DNA from: Gemmatimonadota bacterium
GTDB lineage: Bacteria > Gemmatimonadota > Gemmatimonadetes > Gemmatimonadales > GWC2-71-9
Direction of reading: 5' to 3'
Assembly (NCBI GenBank): GCA_016199245.1
Contig: JACQHC010000128.1
Location: 1 to 32,410 of the forward strand
Length of the DNA stretch: 32,410 nucleotides
Part shown: positions 32,410 through 32,410 of the stretch, piece by piece
Layout: every line of letters starts with the position of its first letter
Position numbering within the stretch: the first letter of the stretch is position 1
Notes under the pieces: generated by a model
What the model was told of the DNA's origin: nothing
The model's input: only the letters and a program-made list of their open reading frames with translations
Databases searched by the model: none
Position numbers and translations under genes: made by a program

Positions 32410-32410
32410 G

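Overview
The window is high-GC bacterial DNA with dense genes, frequent GTGA/ATGA stop-start overlaps and many GTG starts. Several secreted M28 peptidases and six-hairpin glycosidases suggest a soil or environmental heterotroph, possibly Gemmatimonadota-like. That placement is an impression from gene content, not a demonstration: there is no rRNA or other marker gene here.

Layout. (1) 0-2.4 kb: the 3' end of a Dph6-like ATP pyrophosphatase, then a ribbon-helix-helix antitoxin/PIN toxin pair behind a perfect 18-bp palindrome, with an MFS transporter overlapping the toxin gene. (2) 2.4-3.4 kb, minus strand: a DinB-like protein and a DUF411 metal-binding protein. The first Cys codon of the DUF411 CxCC motif is an in-frame TGA followed by a SECIS-like hairpin, so it is a candidate selenoprotein. 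(3) 3.5-10.9 kb: a secreted six-hairpin glycosidase, adenine deaminase and hypoxanthine phosphoribosyltransferase (purine salvage), a strong hairpin, then a second six-hairpin glycosidase. (4) 10.8-14.8 kb, minus strand: two exported M28 metallopeptidases separated by a decanucleotide repeat. (5) 14.9-27.2 kb: a surface-polysaccharide or natural-product modification island. It holds two paralogous NTP_transf_5 nucleotidyltransferases at its ends, family 2, 4, 9 and 39-like glycosyltransferases, a PAPS sulfotransferase and an HPr-kinase-like protein. This island is decaying: a GT2 gene with an internal TGA, a truncated second GT2 joined to an inverted signal-peptide fragment, a frameshifted GT39-like gene, and an NTP_transf_5 gene split by a complete IS630 element and also carrying a nonsense codon. 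(6) 27.4-31.8 kb: an apparently intact operon of B12-type radical SAM enzyme, methyltransferase, amidohydrolase, a 69-codon small ORF and a second methyltransferase. Its product is unknown, and it is the best candidate for an undescribed pathway. (7) The right edge holds msrQ on the minus strand.

How the parts work together. Adenine deaminase plus Hpt convert adenine to IMP. The HprK-like kinase, GT9 and GT39-like genes form one minus-strand operon. GT2, GT4 and NTP_transf_5 form the divergent plus-strand operon. Kinase, nucleotidyltransferase and sulfotransferase together suggest phosphate- or sulfate-type decoration of a glycan or peptide, but no polymerase, flippase, lasso cyclase or PqqD-like carrier lies in the window. 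No tRNA, rRNA or CRISPR array was seen. No gene-free stretch exceeds 300 bases; the longest are about 127-170 bases (3405-3531, 14771-14925, 18534-18672, 27222-27388).
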